This document shows, in pieces, positions 36,574 through 44,671 of a stretch of DNA of 64,000 bases. The notes beneath the pieces were generated by a model. The model had not been told where the DNA came from, did not search any database, and saw only the letters and a list, made by a program, of their open reading frames with translations. The DNA is from CAZBDU01 sp964490725 (GTDB lineage: Bacteria > Spirochaetota > Spirochaetia > SZUA-6 > DRHE01), in NCBI GenBank assembly GCA_964490725.1, contig CAZBDU010000002.1, positions 1-64,000 on the forward strand. Direction: 5' to 3'. Numbering within the stretch: position 1 is the first letter of the stretch; each line of letters opens with the position of its first letter. A program made the position numbers and the translations under genes.

Positions 36574-37506
36574 CTACTGGGCGGAGGTGACGGCCTGCGG
36601 GGCGATATAGATTACCTCTTGCGGGGGCTGTTTCTTGTTCTTGATGTAGTCCACCAGGTAGTTGAGCGCCATCGATGCCTGCTTGCCCGGAAACTGGTCG
36701 ATGGTGGCGCCCAGCTTACCCTGCTTGATGTAGTTCAGAGCGTCGGTGGTGGCGTCGTAGCCCACGGTTACCTTCTTCGACGGATCGATGCCGGCAGCGG
36801 ACATCGCCTCGATCGCTCCGATGATCATCTCGTCGTTGGCGCCGAACACCGCGTCGAAGTTCGGGTAGGCCTGCATCAGGTTTTCCATGACCGAGTTGGC
36901 TTTGGCGCGGTTGAAATCCGCCGCCTGGCTCACCAGGATCTTCACGCCGGAGCCGTTGATCACCTCATCAAAGCCTTTCTTTCGGTCGATCGCCGGCGAG
37001 GCGCCCGGGGTCCCCTCCAGCTCGATGACGCTGCCCTTTCCTCCGAGCTTGTCGATCACGTAGCGAGCTGCGGCCCTGCCTCCCTCCACGTTGTCCGCGC
37101 CAACGTGCACCAGCACCTTGTCGGTGTTCGCCTTGCGGTCCACCGTGGCGACGGGAATCCCAGCTTTGACCGCCTCCTCGATGGCCGGCACCTGGGAGTC
37201 GGTGGTCATGGGGGAAATCAGGATCCCGTTCACCTTCTGAGAGACGAAGCTTTCGATCGCCGCCACCTGCTTCGAGGAGTCGTTCTGGGCGTCTATGAAG
37301 ATGACCTTCACACCCAGCTTGGCCGCCTCCTGGTCGAAGTCGTTCTTCATCGTCACGAAGAACGGAAACTGAAGCCCGGGCAACGTCAACCCGATCGTGA
37401 GCTGCCCGGCCGGTTGCGCCTCCGTCGCGCCTCCGGCGAACGAGGCGAAGGGCACAGCGAGCAGCACCAGCAATACGGCCACAGAGAGAATCCACTTTCT
37501 GTTCAT
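36574..37506 (-). CDS. Ribose-type sugar ABC transporter substrate-binding protein
   Basis: A 310-residue RbsB-like periplasmic receptor. The signal peptide ends ASFAGGATEAQ. Typical RbsB segments are LTIGLTLPGLQFPFF, NDSSKQVAAIESFVSQKV, GIPVATVDRKANTDK and GANDEMIIGAIEAM. The start at 37506 has GGAGGTCC eight bases upstream. The ribose-like features do not fix the ligand; the AGE epimerase downstream suggests a hexose or N-acylhexosamine. Confidence 0.94.
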   Translation of the reverse strand: MNRKWILSVAVLLVLLAVPFASFAGGATEAQPAGQLTIGLTLPGLQFPFFVTMKNDFDQEAAKLGVKVIFIDAQNDSSKQVAAIESFVSQKVNGILISPMTTDSQVPAIEEAVKAGIPVATVDRKANTDKVLVHVGADNVEGGRAAARYVIDKLGGKGSVIELEGTPGASPAIDRKKGFDEVINGSGVKILVSQAADFNRAKANSVMENLMQAYPNFDAVFGANDEMIIGAIEAMSAAGIDPSKKVTVGYDATTDALNYIKQGKLGATIDQFPGKQASMALNYLVDYIKNKKQPPQEVIYIAPQAVTSAQ

Positions 37507-37566
37507 GTGTCGGACCTCCGTACACGGAAAGGGTGTAGAAAGGACGTGCGATCCCAAGTCCCTTCC

Positions 37567-37605
37567 ATACTAGACTAGTATAGGATTGCTCGGGGGAGGA
37601 CGCAA
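37567..37605 (-). promoter_or_regulatory. Promoter with palindromic operator for the ribose-type operon
   Basis: On the minus strand, TTGCGT (37605-37600), 17 bases, TATACT (37582-37577). A perfect palindrome ATACTAG-A-CTAGTAT (37567-37581) covers the -10 box and start point, the position of a steric repressor. No repressor gene is adjacent, so the regulator lies elsewhere. Confidence 0.55.
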
Positions 37606-37732
37606 ATGATCTCAAGACCTGCGGAGGCGTCGAGCGGCCGCTGCTCCGGCCGGGCGCCCGGTCTTTCCCTCTTGTCAGCCGGCCTCGCATGGTCTAGCAT
37701 GGTGGCCAACCACCCGTACCCGGCGAGAAGCG

Positions 37733-38431
37733 ATGAGCACGTACGCCTACATGAAGATCCTCGAGTCCTCGCCGGAGCGCTACGACCGCGGCATCCGCTG
37801 GCTGAGCGGCGGCGCGATCGAACGGATCTACGCCCGCATCGCGGCCCTTGCCGCCGCCGACGGGGCCCGGGTGCTCGACGTAGGCTGCGGCACCGGGGCT
37901 GTGAGCCTGGCATGCGCCCGAGCCGGCGCCGGGGTGGTGGGCATCGACACCAACGCGGGGATGCTGGAGGTCGCGCGCCGCAAGGTGGAAGCGGCGGGGC
38001 TCGGCGAGCGCGTCGAGCTTCTGGAGCTGGACGCCATGGAAATAGAAGACCGCTTCGCGCCGGAGTCGTTTCACGCGGCGGTCTCCTGTCTGGTGTTCAC
38101 CGAGCTGCTCCCCGAGGAGCGCGCCTACGTGCTGCGCACCGTGCGCACCCGCCTGCGTCCCGGGGGCCTCATCGTCATCGCCGACGAGGTGATCCCGCGT
38201 ACCTTCAGTGGACGGCTGCGGCGCCGCGTGCGGCGGCTGCCGCTGGCGGCAGTGACCTTCCTGCTCACCCAGACCACCACCCACCCGGTGGCCGGCCTGC
38301 CGGAGGCGCTTGGCGGCGCCGGCTTCGTCGAGGTGGCCGAGGAGCGCAGCCGGCGCGACGACTTCGCCGTGGTCCACGGACGCGCGCCGGTGCCAGCACG
38401 GTCCCTGGAGACGCCCCATGAGACTGCGTGA
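37733..38431 (+). CDS. Class I SAM-dependent methyltransferase (CpaM-like, corrinoid-protein associated)
   Basis: A 232-residue methyltransferase with motif I VLDVGCGTGAVSLACA, the acidic loop GIDTNAGML, and post-motif region PGGLIVIADEV. The N terminus (MKILESSPERYDRGIRWLSGG) matches methyltransferases I recall as associated with corrinoid proteins and named CpaM. It overlaps the HgcAB-like gene by 14 bases, so the two are made together. It could methylate the corrinoid partner, its cofactor or a common substrate; this is inferred. Confidence 0.85.
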   Translation: MSTYAYMKILESSPERYDRGIRWLSGGAIERIYARIAALAAADGARVLDVGCGTGAVSLACARAGAGVVGIDTNAGMLEVARRKVEAAGLGERVELLELDAMEIEDRFAPESFHAAVSCLVFTELLPEERAYVLRTVRTRLRPGGLIVIADEVIPRTFSGRLRRRVRRLPLAAVTFLLTQTTTHPVAGLPEALGGAGFVEVAEERSRRDDFAVVHGRAPVPARSLETPHETA

Positions 38432-39554
38432 CCTCCCCGGGTGGCTGCGCGACACCGCGTTGCGCGCCTTCCCCCACGCCACCCGTCCCGGGCTGCGCCG
38501 CATCGGCGCCCCCGGCCCAAACGATCCGGTGCTGCTGACCTGCAATTTCACCCTCACCGTTCGCCGCATCACGCAAGTAATGGCCGGGCGCAGCGCGTGG
38601 CTGCTGGTGGCCAACTCCGGCGGCATCAACGTGTGGTGCGCCGCCGGCGGCGGCCACCTCACCGATCGCGACGTCATCGCCGTGCTGCGCTCCAGCGGCA
38701 TCGACGCCGAGGTCACCCACCGCCGCCTCATTCTGCCGCAGCTCGCGGCCACCGGCATCCAACGGCGGCGTGTCACCGAGGCCACCGGCTGGGACACCGC
38801 CTGGGGCCCCGCCCGCCTGGAAGACCTGCCGGAGTTCCTGGACCACGGCGCCCGCGCGGCTAAACGCATGCGCCCCATGAGGTTCCCCGCGTGGGAGCGG
38901 GCGGAGATGGGCCTGATGTGGGGGCTGCCGCTGTTGGTCCCGGCCGGGCTCGCCATCGGGCTGCCCGCGGGGGCGCTGGCGGCCGCGGTGGGGGTGGCGT
39001 TGCTGCTGGGCACCGTGGAGGCGCTTTTCCTGGCCGTGCCGCTCCTGCCCGTGGGGAGGCCGGCGGCGCGGGGCGCCATCTGCCTGGCCTTCGCCGCGGC
39101 CTGCTTCGCCGGCGGCTCCGGCGTCCTGCGGTCCCTCGGCGCCCTCACCCCGGCGGCCGCCATCTCCCTGGCCGTGGTGACCGCCCTGGTCTACGCCATG
39201 CTTTCGCTCGATCTCACCGGAAGCACCCCGTGGTGGCCCAGCGGCATCAACACCCTGGGCAACCGGTTCGCCGTCGAGCTCGTCGAAGACCGCTGCAGGG
39301 GCTTCGCCGACTGCGTCCTTGTATGCCCGCGGAGCGTTCTGGCCATGAACGGTCGCCGGCGCAAGGTGGAGATCGCGGCGCCGGAGCGCTGCATCCGCTG
39401 CGGCGCCTGCATCGTTCAGTGTCCCGCCGAGGCGCTGCGCTTTCGCTTCCGCGACGGGCGCCTCGTGGAGGCCTCCCAGGTGCGGCGAACCCGCCTGAAC
39501 CTGCTCGGGCGCCGCACCGGGGAGTTGCGGGAGCGCCCCCCCGAGAACCCGTAG
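38418..39554 (+). CDS. HgcAB-like fusion: corrinoid domain, membrane helices, ferredoxin domain
   Basis: A 378-residue protein. Residues 35-150 are an HgcA-like corrinoid domain: TCNFTLTVRRIT, LLVANSGGINVWCAAGGG. The cap helix is N71-V-W-C74-A-A-G-G; in HgcA this Cys binds cobalt, and the next residue after AAG is usually Lys but here Gly78. Residues about 165-265 form four or five membrane helices. Residues 290-340 are an HgcB-like ferredoxin: the first motif C293-x5-C299-x3-C303-P lacks one Cys (Phe296 in its place), the second, CIRCGACIVQCP, is complete. In mercury methylators HgcA and HgcB are separate; fused relatives are known in non-methylators. Mercury methylation should not be assumed. 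Confidence 0.85.
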   Translation: MRLRDLPGWLRDTALRAFPHATRPGLRRIGAPGPNDPVLLTCNFTLTVRRITQVMAGRSAWLLVANSGGINVWCAAGGGHLTDRDVIAVLRSSGIDAEVTHRRLILPQLAATGIQRRRVTEATGWDTAWGPARLEDLPEFLDHGARAAKRMRPMRFPAWERAEMGLMWGLPLLVPAGLAIGLPAGALAAAVGVALLLGTVEALFLAVPLLPVGRPAARGAICLAFAAACFAGGSGVLRSLGALTPAAAISLAVVTALVYAMLSLDLTGSTPWWPSGINTLGNRFAVELVEDRCRGFADCVLVCPRSVLAMNGRRRKVEIAAPERCIRCGACIVQCPAEALRFRFRDGRLVEASQVRRTRLNLLGRRTGELRERPPENP

Positions 39555-39670
39555 CCCGCGGCCTTCCGCGCCTCAAGCCCCCCTGCGCAGCCGCAACCAG
39601 CCCAGGAGCACCGCCCAGGCTGCCGGCAGCAGCGGCGCCTGCCAGTTGCCCAGGGGACCGGCCGGTTCGT

Positions 39671-39684
39671 ACCTTGAAACAAGG
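39671..39684 (+). promoter_or_regulatory. Small hairpin over the ribosome site of the sugar dehydrogenase gene
   Basis: CCTTG-AAA-CAAGG (39672-39684) pairs the start of the AAGGTG ribosome site of the gene at 39693. A five-base stem is weak and could be chance. The rest of this 138-base gap shows no clear promoter. Confidence 0.25.
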
Positions 39685-39692
39685 TGCAGACC

Positions 39693-40853
39693 ATGACCAC
39701 GACCTCTGCGCGCCCGGTTCCTCTCCCCACGGTTCTCGTCGTTCTTGCCGTCGCGGTGGCCCTGGCTTCCGGATGCGCACCGCACTCTGAGGCCCAGGCC
39801 GGCGCGCCGGACATGCCCTTTCCGCTGGCGGTTCCGCCGGGGTTCACGATCGAGCTGGCCTCCAACCGGATTCGCGGCGCCCGCTTTCTGGCGGTGGCTC
39901 CCAACGGAGACGTGCTGGTCTCCGAGATCTCGCTGGGGCAGGTGGTAGCCGTGCGTCCGGGCTCCGCGGTGGACGCGGAGCCGATCGTGGTGGCCAGCGG
40001 GCTACCGAGGCCGAACGGGCTGGCCTTCCGCGGAAACGATCTGTACATCGCCACGTGGACCGGTGTGGTGATCGTACCGGACTATCCCCGGGGGATCGGC
40101 TCACCGGTGACCGCCTCACCGGTGACTCTTTTCAGCGACATGCCGCGCAACAGGGGCCACAACGCGCGGGCTCTGGCGCTGGCCGCCGACGGCAGCGTCT
40201 TCATCTCCTCCGGGTCCGACTGCAACGTCTGCGTGGAGAGCGATCCGCGCCTGGCGACGATTCTCCGCTATTCGCCGGACGGGAAATCCTCCACCATCTA
40301 CGCATCCGGGCTCAGGAACGCCAGCGGGCTGGCCTGGGACCGGCGGGGACGGCTGTGGGCCGTGGTGAACCCGCGAGACAACCTGACGCCCTCCCACAGG
40401 GACCTGCCCCCCGACGAGCTGGACCTGATCCAGGAGGGCGGCGACTACGGGTGGCCCTACTGCTATCCGCTGGGTGACCGGCGGCTGCCCAATCCCGAGT
40501 TCCCGGGAGCCTCCTGCCAGGGCGTCCTGCCCACGACGTTGAACTTCCAGGCCCACTCCGCGCCGCTGCAGGCCACCTTCTACAACGCCGCGGCCTTTCC
40601 CGGACGCTACCAGGGAGCGCTGTTCGTCGCATTTCACGGCTCGTGGAACCGCCAGCCGCCCACGGGGTACAAGGTGGTGGCGGTCACCTTCGCCGACGGG
40701 AAGCCCACCGGCGTGGAGGATTTCGTCACAGGCTGGCTCACGGAAGACTACCGGGTTCTGGGCAGGCCCGTAGGCGTCGCGGTGGCCGCCGACGGCTCGC
40801 TGTACATCAGCGACGACACCGGTTACCTCTTTCACGTGCGCTACGGTGGATAG
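39693..40853 (+). CDS. PQQ-type sugar dehydrogenase (sorbosone dehydrogenase family) lipoprotein
   Basis: A 386-residue exported six-bladed propeller. The N terminus is a lipoprotein signal with lipobox LASGC. Family motifs include GLPRPNGLAFRGNDLYIA, GLRNASGLAWDRRGRLWAV, DELDLIQEGGDYGWPYCYP, AFHGSWNR and GRPVGVAVAADGSLYISDD. These match the glucose/sorbosone dehydrogenase family, which oxidises sugars with PQQ and passes electrons to the membrane chain. The ATG at 39693 has AAGGTG upstream; an in-frame GTG at 39684 overlaps that site. Whether PQQ is made by this organism is not visible. Confidence 0.88.
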   Translation: MTTTSARPVPLPTVLVVLAVAVALASGCAPHSEAQAGAPDMPFPLAVPPGFTIELASNRIRGARFLAVAPNGDVLVSEISLGQVVAVRPGSAVDAEPIVVASGLPRPNGLAFRGNDLYIATWTGVVIVPDYPRGIGSPVTASPVTLFSDMPRNRGHNARALALAADGSVFISSGSDCNVCVESDPRLATILRYSPDGKSSTIYASGLRNASGLAWDRRGRLWAVVNPRDNLTPSHRDLPPDELDLIQEGGDYGWPYCYPLGDRRLPNPEFPGASCQGVLPTTLNFQAHSAPLQATFYNAAAFPGRYQGALFVAFHGSWNRQPPTGYKVVAVTFADGKPTGVEDFVTGWLTEDYRVLGRPVGVAVAADGSLYISDDTGYLFHVRYGG

Positions 40854-40870
40854 CTCCAGGGGGCCCGGCC

Positions 40871-41353
40871 CTACCTGGTCTCCAGCTCCAGAAGGAGCGC
40901 CTTTTTCCCCATTTCCTCCAGGACCAGCACCGAGTCGTTTGCGGCCCAGTCCAGGCCCAGAACATCGAGGCCGCCGCGCAGCGGCAGGAACCCCAGGGAG
41001 GGGTCTTCCGAGTCGAGCAGAACGTTCTCCGGCCTGCCGGCCACCTCCCTCACGGCCAGGTAGGTGCGCTGCCCCTTCTGATCCCGGTAGGTGAAGAGGA
41101 TCTTGGAGCCTTCCGGTGCGAAGGTGGCGTTCAGGAATTGACCCCCATCGGGAGCCGCCAGCCCCGTTACCGCCAGAGTGGTCAGATCGAGCAGGGCGAA
41201 ACGCATCTTCTGCTGCGCCGGCCTGCCGTCCGCCTCCGGGCGATAGATCAGCGCGGTGCCGCCGGAGAAGGCTATCTCCTTCAGCACGGTGTGCTCCCAC
41301 CCTCTGTCCACGCTGCTGAGCAGCTGCACCGGGTAGGGCCGGCCCCGCTCCAC
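40871..41353 (-). CDS. C-terminal fragment of a TolB/propeller-like protein (5' end lost at the scaffold gap)
   Basis: About 155 residues of beta-repeat protein: VDRGWEHTVLKEIAFSGGTALIYRP, FAPEGSKILFTYRD, GLDWAANDSVLVLEE. The repeats resemble TolB/WD-like propeller blades. Natural-looking sequence begins at about 41340; upstream in frame there is low-complexity GC and a stop at 41414-41416, next to the run of Ns. So this is the end of a larger gene cut by the assembly. It converges with the sugar dehydrogenase gene. Confidence 0.6.
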   Translation of the reverse strand: MERGRPYPVQLLSSVDRGWEHTVLKEIAFSGGTALIYRPEADGRPAQQKMRFALLDLTTLAVTGLAAPDGGQFLNATFAPEGSKILFTYRDQKGQRTYLAVREVAGRPENVLLDSEDPSLGFLPLRGGLDVLGLDWAANDSVLVLEEMGKKALLLELETR

Positions 41354-41420
41354 CCCCCAGGCCGGCCGCCCCCCGGCGGAGGGGCAAGCGCAACAACGTC
41401 GCCCGCTACCGCGTCAACCG

Positions 41421-41430
41421 NNNNNNNNNN
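41421..41430. other. Scaffold gap (ten Ns) with repeated flanks
   Basis: Ten Ns within unusually GC-rich, low-complexity sequence (41345-41580). A 25-base segment at 41379-41403 recurs at 41497-41521 with one mismatch, one copy on each side. Both neighbouring genes are cut here. Gap length is unknown. Confidence 0.97.
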
Positions 41431-41581
41431 GGGGGGCGCGGGGGCCGGGGTTGGGGCGGGCCGGCCCCCGGGCGGGGGGCGGCCCGCCGCCGGGCTGAGG
41501 GGCAAGCGCAACAAGGTCGCCGTCTACGGCGTCTACGGCCTGGCGGAGCCGGGCCAGCCGCGGCCGGCGGACCCGGGCTGA

Positions 41582-43255
41582 AGGCTGGACAGGTACAACA
41601 AGAGAGCGGCACTGACGGGTGAGTTCCTCGACGGCGTTTCCAGCGAAGGAAGATTGGTGATCACCGCTTGCGATGTCAACGAAGTTTCTCTGGAAACGAA
41701 AGACATTGGACATGGTTTGTTCACATACTATCTGATTCAGGGGCTGAGAGGAGATGCTGACAAGGATAATGATGGGTTGGTTACTGCACATGAGCTGTAT
41801 GACTACGTTTTTGAGAGAGTTTCAGGGCACGCTCGGAGAATGGGGGGGAGTATGCACCCCATTCAGAAGGGCTCCGTAAGAGGGAGAATCATCCTTGCCC
41901 GCTACGAGACCGAAACGCAGAAGAGGGTCAGAGAGACAAGCGCCCGGGCCCAGTTGCACTACAGCAAGCAAGAATACGACAAAGCCTGTGAACTGTATCG
42001 ACAAGTAAGGGCGCTTGCTCCTGGGCACGAGGAGGCAAACCGAGTCATCGGGGAAATCGAGCGGATCCGAGATGAGGAGGAAAAAAGAGCCAAAGAAGCT
42101 CAACGCCACAAGAAAAGGGTTCTCCTGGCCCTTTACCATGGTTCCGAGCTGCCGGCAGATGAGCTCAACCTGGGGATGGAGCTGCTGCAGAAGAATGCCG
42201 GTGAGTTGAGGGAAGACGAAAACAGGATCAGAAAGCTGCTCGAGGACCTGATAGAAGGGCAGATCTCCGTGCGGACATATCTGGATTGCGTGCTCCTGGA
42301 GAGAACCACAGTCCAGCAGGAAGCTGACGCTATCACCTCATCGTACACCTCCCCTCTCGTCAGCGTGGAGCAGACTGAGCCCGAGCCGGAGACTGAACCC
42401 CGTTTGACCGTGACGCTGTCGCCTGGGCCGGTGTCCGTAGAGGTCGGCGGCGAGGTCAAGTGGGCGGTCACAGTGCGCAACGACGGCAACGACCAGTTGC
42501 GTGACGTGACCGTGACCCGTGATCGCGAACAGCTGCATGAGAGATTCGATCTGGCCACAGGCAAGACACGCCGTTTCACTTTTGTCACTGCGTACCAGAC
42601 CGCAGGCAGGAAGACAGCCACGGTGAGGGTGTCAGCGATCGGGAGCAAGGGGGAAACGCTGCATCAGGGGGCTGCAGCAGAGGTTCAGGTAACAGCCCCC
42701 GGGGGAGAACGCGTATCTCCTCTGAAAGATCTCGTGGACGCCGCGAAGGCACTGTCCATGGGAAACAAGGAGCACTCCGCGGGCAACTACACATCCGCAT
42801 TTGAGCTCTATTCGCAGGCCGCCGAGTGGGGGCATGCCACCGCGATGCGCCATCTGGGCGCCATGTATGAGAATGGCCGAGGGGTGCGCAAGGACGACAG
42901 GGAGGCAGCTCGCTGGTACCGGAAGGGCGCAGAAGCAGGCTGCGCCGAGGCGATGAACAGCCTGGGCGATATGTATGCGAATGGCCGGGGAGTCGAGCGG
43001 GACGAGAAGGCGGCGGTTCGCTGGTATCGGAAGGGCGCAGAAGCAGGCTGCGCCGAGGCGATGAACAGCCTGGGCGATATGTATGCGAATGGCCGGGGGG
43101 TCGAGCAGAGCGACAAGGAGGCGCTTGCCTGGTACCGGAAGGGCGCAGAAGCAGGCTGCGCCGAGGCGAAGTACAACTTCGGCAAGATCCACAACAGGAT
43201 GACAAGGAGGCAGTGGGGGAACGCTGGAAAGACAGCGGGCACAGAACCCAGCTGA
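41582..43255 (+). CDS. Caspase-like (C14)/coiled-coil/CARDB-like/Sel1-repeat protein, N terminus missing
   Basis: About 557 residues are present. 41582-41900 encode the second half of a caspase-like peptidase domain (GRLVITACDVNEVS, HGLFTYYLIQGLRGDADKD, DGLVTAHELYDYV). The catalytic His and Cys normally lie upstream and are lost in the gap. 41925-42130 encode a charged coiled coil. 42395-42690 encode a CARDB/DUF11-like beta domain (VGGEVKWAVTVRNDGNDQ). 42780-43200 hold three to four Sel1 repeats. A TGA at 41579-41581 closes the frame just upstream, within doubtful sequence. Base composition is clearly lower in GC than its neighbours, suggesting transfer. Caspase-Sel1/TPR proteins are often signalling or defence effectors. 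Confidence 0.8.
   Translation, partial: RLDRYNKRAALTGEFLDGVSSEGRLVITACDVNEVSLETKDIGHGLFTYYLIQGLRGDADKDNDGLVTAHELYDYVFERVSGHARRMGGSMHPIQKGSVRGRIILARYETETQKRVRETSARAQLHYSKQEYDKACELYRQVRALAPGHEEANRVIGEIERIRDEEEKRAKEAQRHKKRVLLALYHGSELPADELNLGMELLQKNAGELREDENRIRKLLEDLIEGQISVRTYLDCVLLERTTVQQEADAITSSYTSPLVSVEQTEPEPETEPRLTVTLSPGPVSVEVGGEVKWAVTVRNDGNDQLRDVTVTRDREQLHERFDLATGKTRRFTFVTAYQTAGRKTATVRVSAIGSKGETLHQGAAAEVQVTAPGGERVSPLKDLVDAAKALSMGNKEHSAGNYTSAFELYSQAAEWGHATAMRHLGAMYENGRGVRKDDREAARWYRKGAEAGCAEAMNSLGDMYANGRGVERDEKAAVRWYRKGAEAGCAEAMNSLGDMYANGRGVEQSDKEALAWYRKGAEAGCAEAKYNFGKIHNRMTRRQWGNAGKTAGTEPS
42911..43170 (+). repeat. 108-base tandem repeat (Sel1 units)
   Basis: Copy 1 42911-43018, copy 2 43019-43126 and a partial copy 3 43127-43170. 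The first 80 bases of copies 1 and 2 differ at very few positions. Each encodes a 36-residue Sel1 unit (RWYRKGAEAGCAEAMNSLG). Near-identity at the DNA level points to recent duplication and to possible assembly collapse. Confidence 0.9.
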
Positions 43256-43301
43256 ACGAAAACGGACGGGACGGATGTCAACTCAACGAGGTTGGGGCCG
43301 C

Positions 43302-43706
43302 CTACCCGCCGCCCTGGGTGAGCTCGGTGAGGACCCTGGCGGAGCTGCTGGGGTGGAGGAAGGCGATGCGGCTGCCGCCGGCGCCCTCGCGGGGGGCCTC
43401 GTCGATCATCTGCACCCCCGCGGCGCGCAGGGAGCCGATCTGGGCCTCGATGTCCTCCACCTGGTAGGCCAGGTGGTGAAGCCCCTCTCCGCGCTTGTCG
43501 ATGAACCCCGCGATGGGGCTGTCCGGGGCGATGGGCTCCAGCAGCTCGATGTTCACCTGGCCCACCCGGAACACCGCCACGCGCACCTTCTGGTCGGCCA
43601 CGGTCTCCGTGCCCCGGTGCTCCAGCCCCAGCACGTCCCGGTAGAAGGGTACGTGCGCCTCCAGGGAGCCCACGGCGATGCCGATGTGGTCGATCCTCTG
43701 GATCAT
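43302..43706 (-). CDS. mce: Methylmalonyl-CoA epimerase
   Basis: A 134-residue vicinal-oxygen-chelate enzyme interconverting (2R)- and (2S)-methylmalonyl-CoA. It shows the N-terminal RIDHIGIAVGSLEAHVPFY with metal His, EHRGTETVADQKVRVAVF, NIELLEPI, and LHHLAYQVEDIEAQI. The length and motif order fit the family exactly. It overlaps the MeaB gene by four bases and is the last gene of the mutase operon. Confidence 0.95.
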   Translation of the reverse strand: MIQRIDHIGIAVGSLEAHVPFYRDVLGLEHRGTETVADQKVRVAVFRVGQVNIELLEPIAPDSPIAGFIDKRGEGLHHLAYQVEDIEAQIGSLRAAGVQMIDEAPREGAGGSRIAFLHPSSSARVLTELTQGGG

Positions 43707-44671
43707 CTTCCCGCCTCCTTCAGAAACGCGGCGATCTGCTCCTCGATCAGGGCGTAGGGCCGGGCCTGCCCCCGCAGCAGGCGTTCCACCCAGCCCGGGA
43801 TCTGCCGCGAGAACTCCACGTGCACGTCCAGCAGCTCGTGGATGCGCCGGGCCAGGGCCCCCTCCAGCTCCCGGGCGATGCGGGCCCGGCGCCGGCGCTC
43901 CAGCCTTCCGCCTTCGGCCTCCCGCCGTCGATAGCTCTCCAGGGCCGAAGCCAGCTCCTCCACGCCTTCGTCGCTCAGGGTGCTGGCCATGACCACGGGG
44001 TTGGGCGGACAGCCCGCTTCGGGGCTCTTGAAGCTCAGGACATGCTCCACCTGAACGCGGAGCTGGTCCGCCCCGGGCAGGTCCCGCTTGTTGACCACGA
44101 AGAGGTCCCCGATCTCCATCACCCCAGCCTTGAGGACCTGGATCTCGTCGCCGGCGCCCGGCATGAGCACCAGCAGCACGATGTCGCAGAGCTCCACCAC
44201 CCTGATCTCGGTCTGGCCCACGCCCACGGTCTCCACGAGCACGGTGTCGTAGCCGGCGGCGTCCAGCACCTTGACCGCATCGGCGGTGGCCGCGGCCACG
44301 CCGCCGAGGGACCCGCGGGAGGCCATGGAGCGGATGAACACCCCCGGGTCGGTGGCGTGGCTCTGCATGCGCAGGCGGTCGCCCAGGATGGCCCCGCCGG
44401 TGAACGGCGAGCTAGGATCCACGGCCACCACGCCCACGCGGCGCCCTGCGGCCCGCTCCCGGGCGAGCAGCCGGTCCACCAGGCTGCTCTTGCCCGACCC
44501 GGGGCTGCCGGTCACCCCCAGGATCAGCGCCTTGCCCGTGTGGGGATACAGGGCGTCCACCAGCTCCCGGGCCTGGGGCTCCTCGTCCTCGATCAGGGAG
44601 ATGGCCTGGGCCACGGCCCGGATCTGGCCGGCCAGGACCCGATCGCAGAGCTCCACGGGCCGGGTCCTCAC
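43703..44671 (-). CDS. meaB: Methylmalonyl-CoA mutase-associated GTPase MeaB
   Basis: A 322-residue G3E-family GTPase that protects and reloads adenosylcobalamin in the mutase. It has Walker A GVTGSPGSGKSSLVD, the VAVDPSSPFTGGAILGDRLRM segment (DPSSPFTGGA and GDRMRM-like are diagnostic), VETVGVGQTE and the NKRD base-recognition motif in VVNKRDLPG. It overlaps both neighbours by four bases (ATGA-type), so the operon is tightly coupled. Confidence 0.96.
   Translation of the reverse strand: MRTRPVELCDRVLAGQIRAVAQAISLIEDEEPQARELVDALYPHTGKALILGVTGSPGSGKSSLVDRLLARERAAGRRVGVVAVDPSSPFTGGAILGDRLRMQSHATDPGVFIRSMASRGSLGGVAAATADAVKVLDAAGYDTVLVETVGVGQTEIRVVELCDIVLLVLMPGAGDEIQVLKAGVMEIGDLFVVNKRDLPGADQLRVQVEHVLSFKSPEAGCPPNPVVMASTLSDEGVEELASALESYRRREAEGGRLERRRRARIARELEGALARRIHELLDVHVEFSRQIPGWVERLLRGQARPYALIEEQIAAFLKEAGR

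Noticed and set aside
38418..39554. Calling the corrinoid-ferredoxin fusion a mercury methylase
   Set aside because: The Lys-to-Gly change after NVWCAAG, the missing Fe-S cysteine and the fused layout all argue against assuming that activity.
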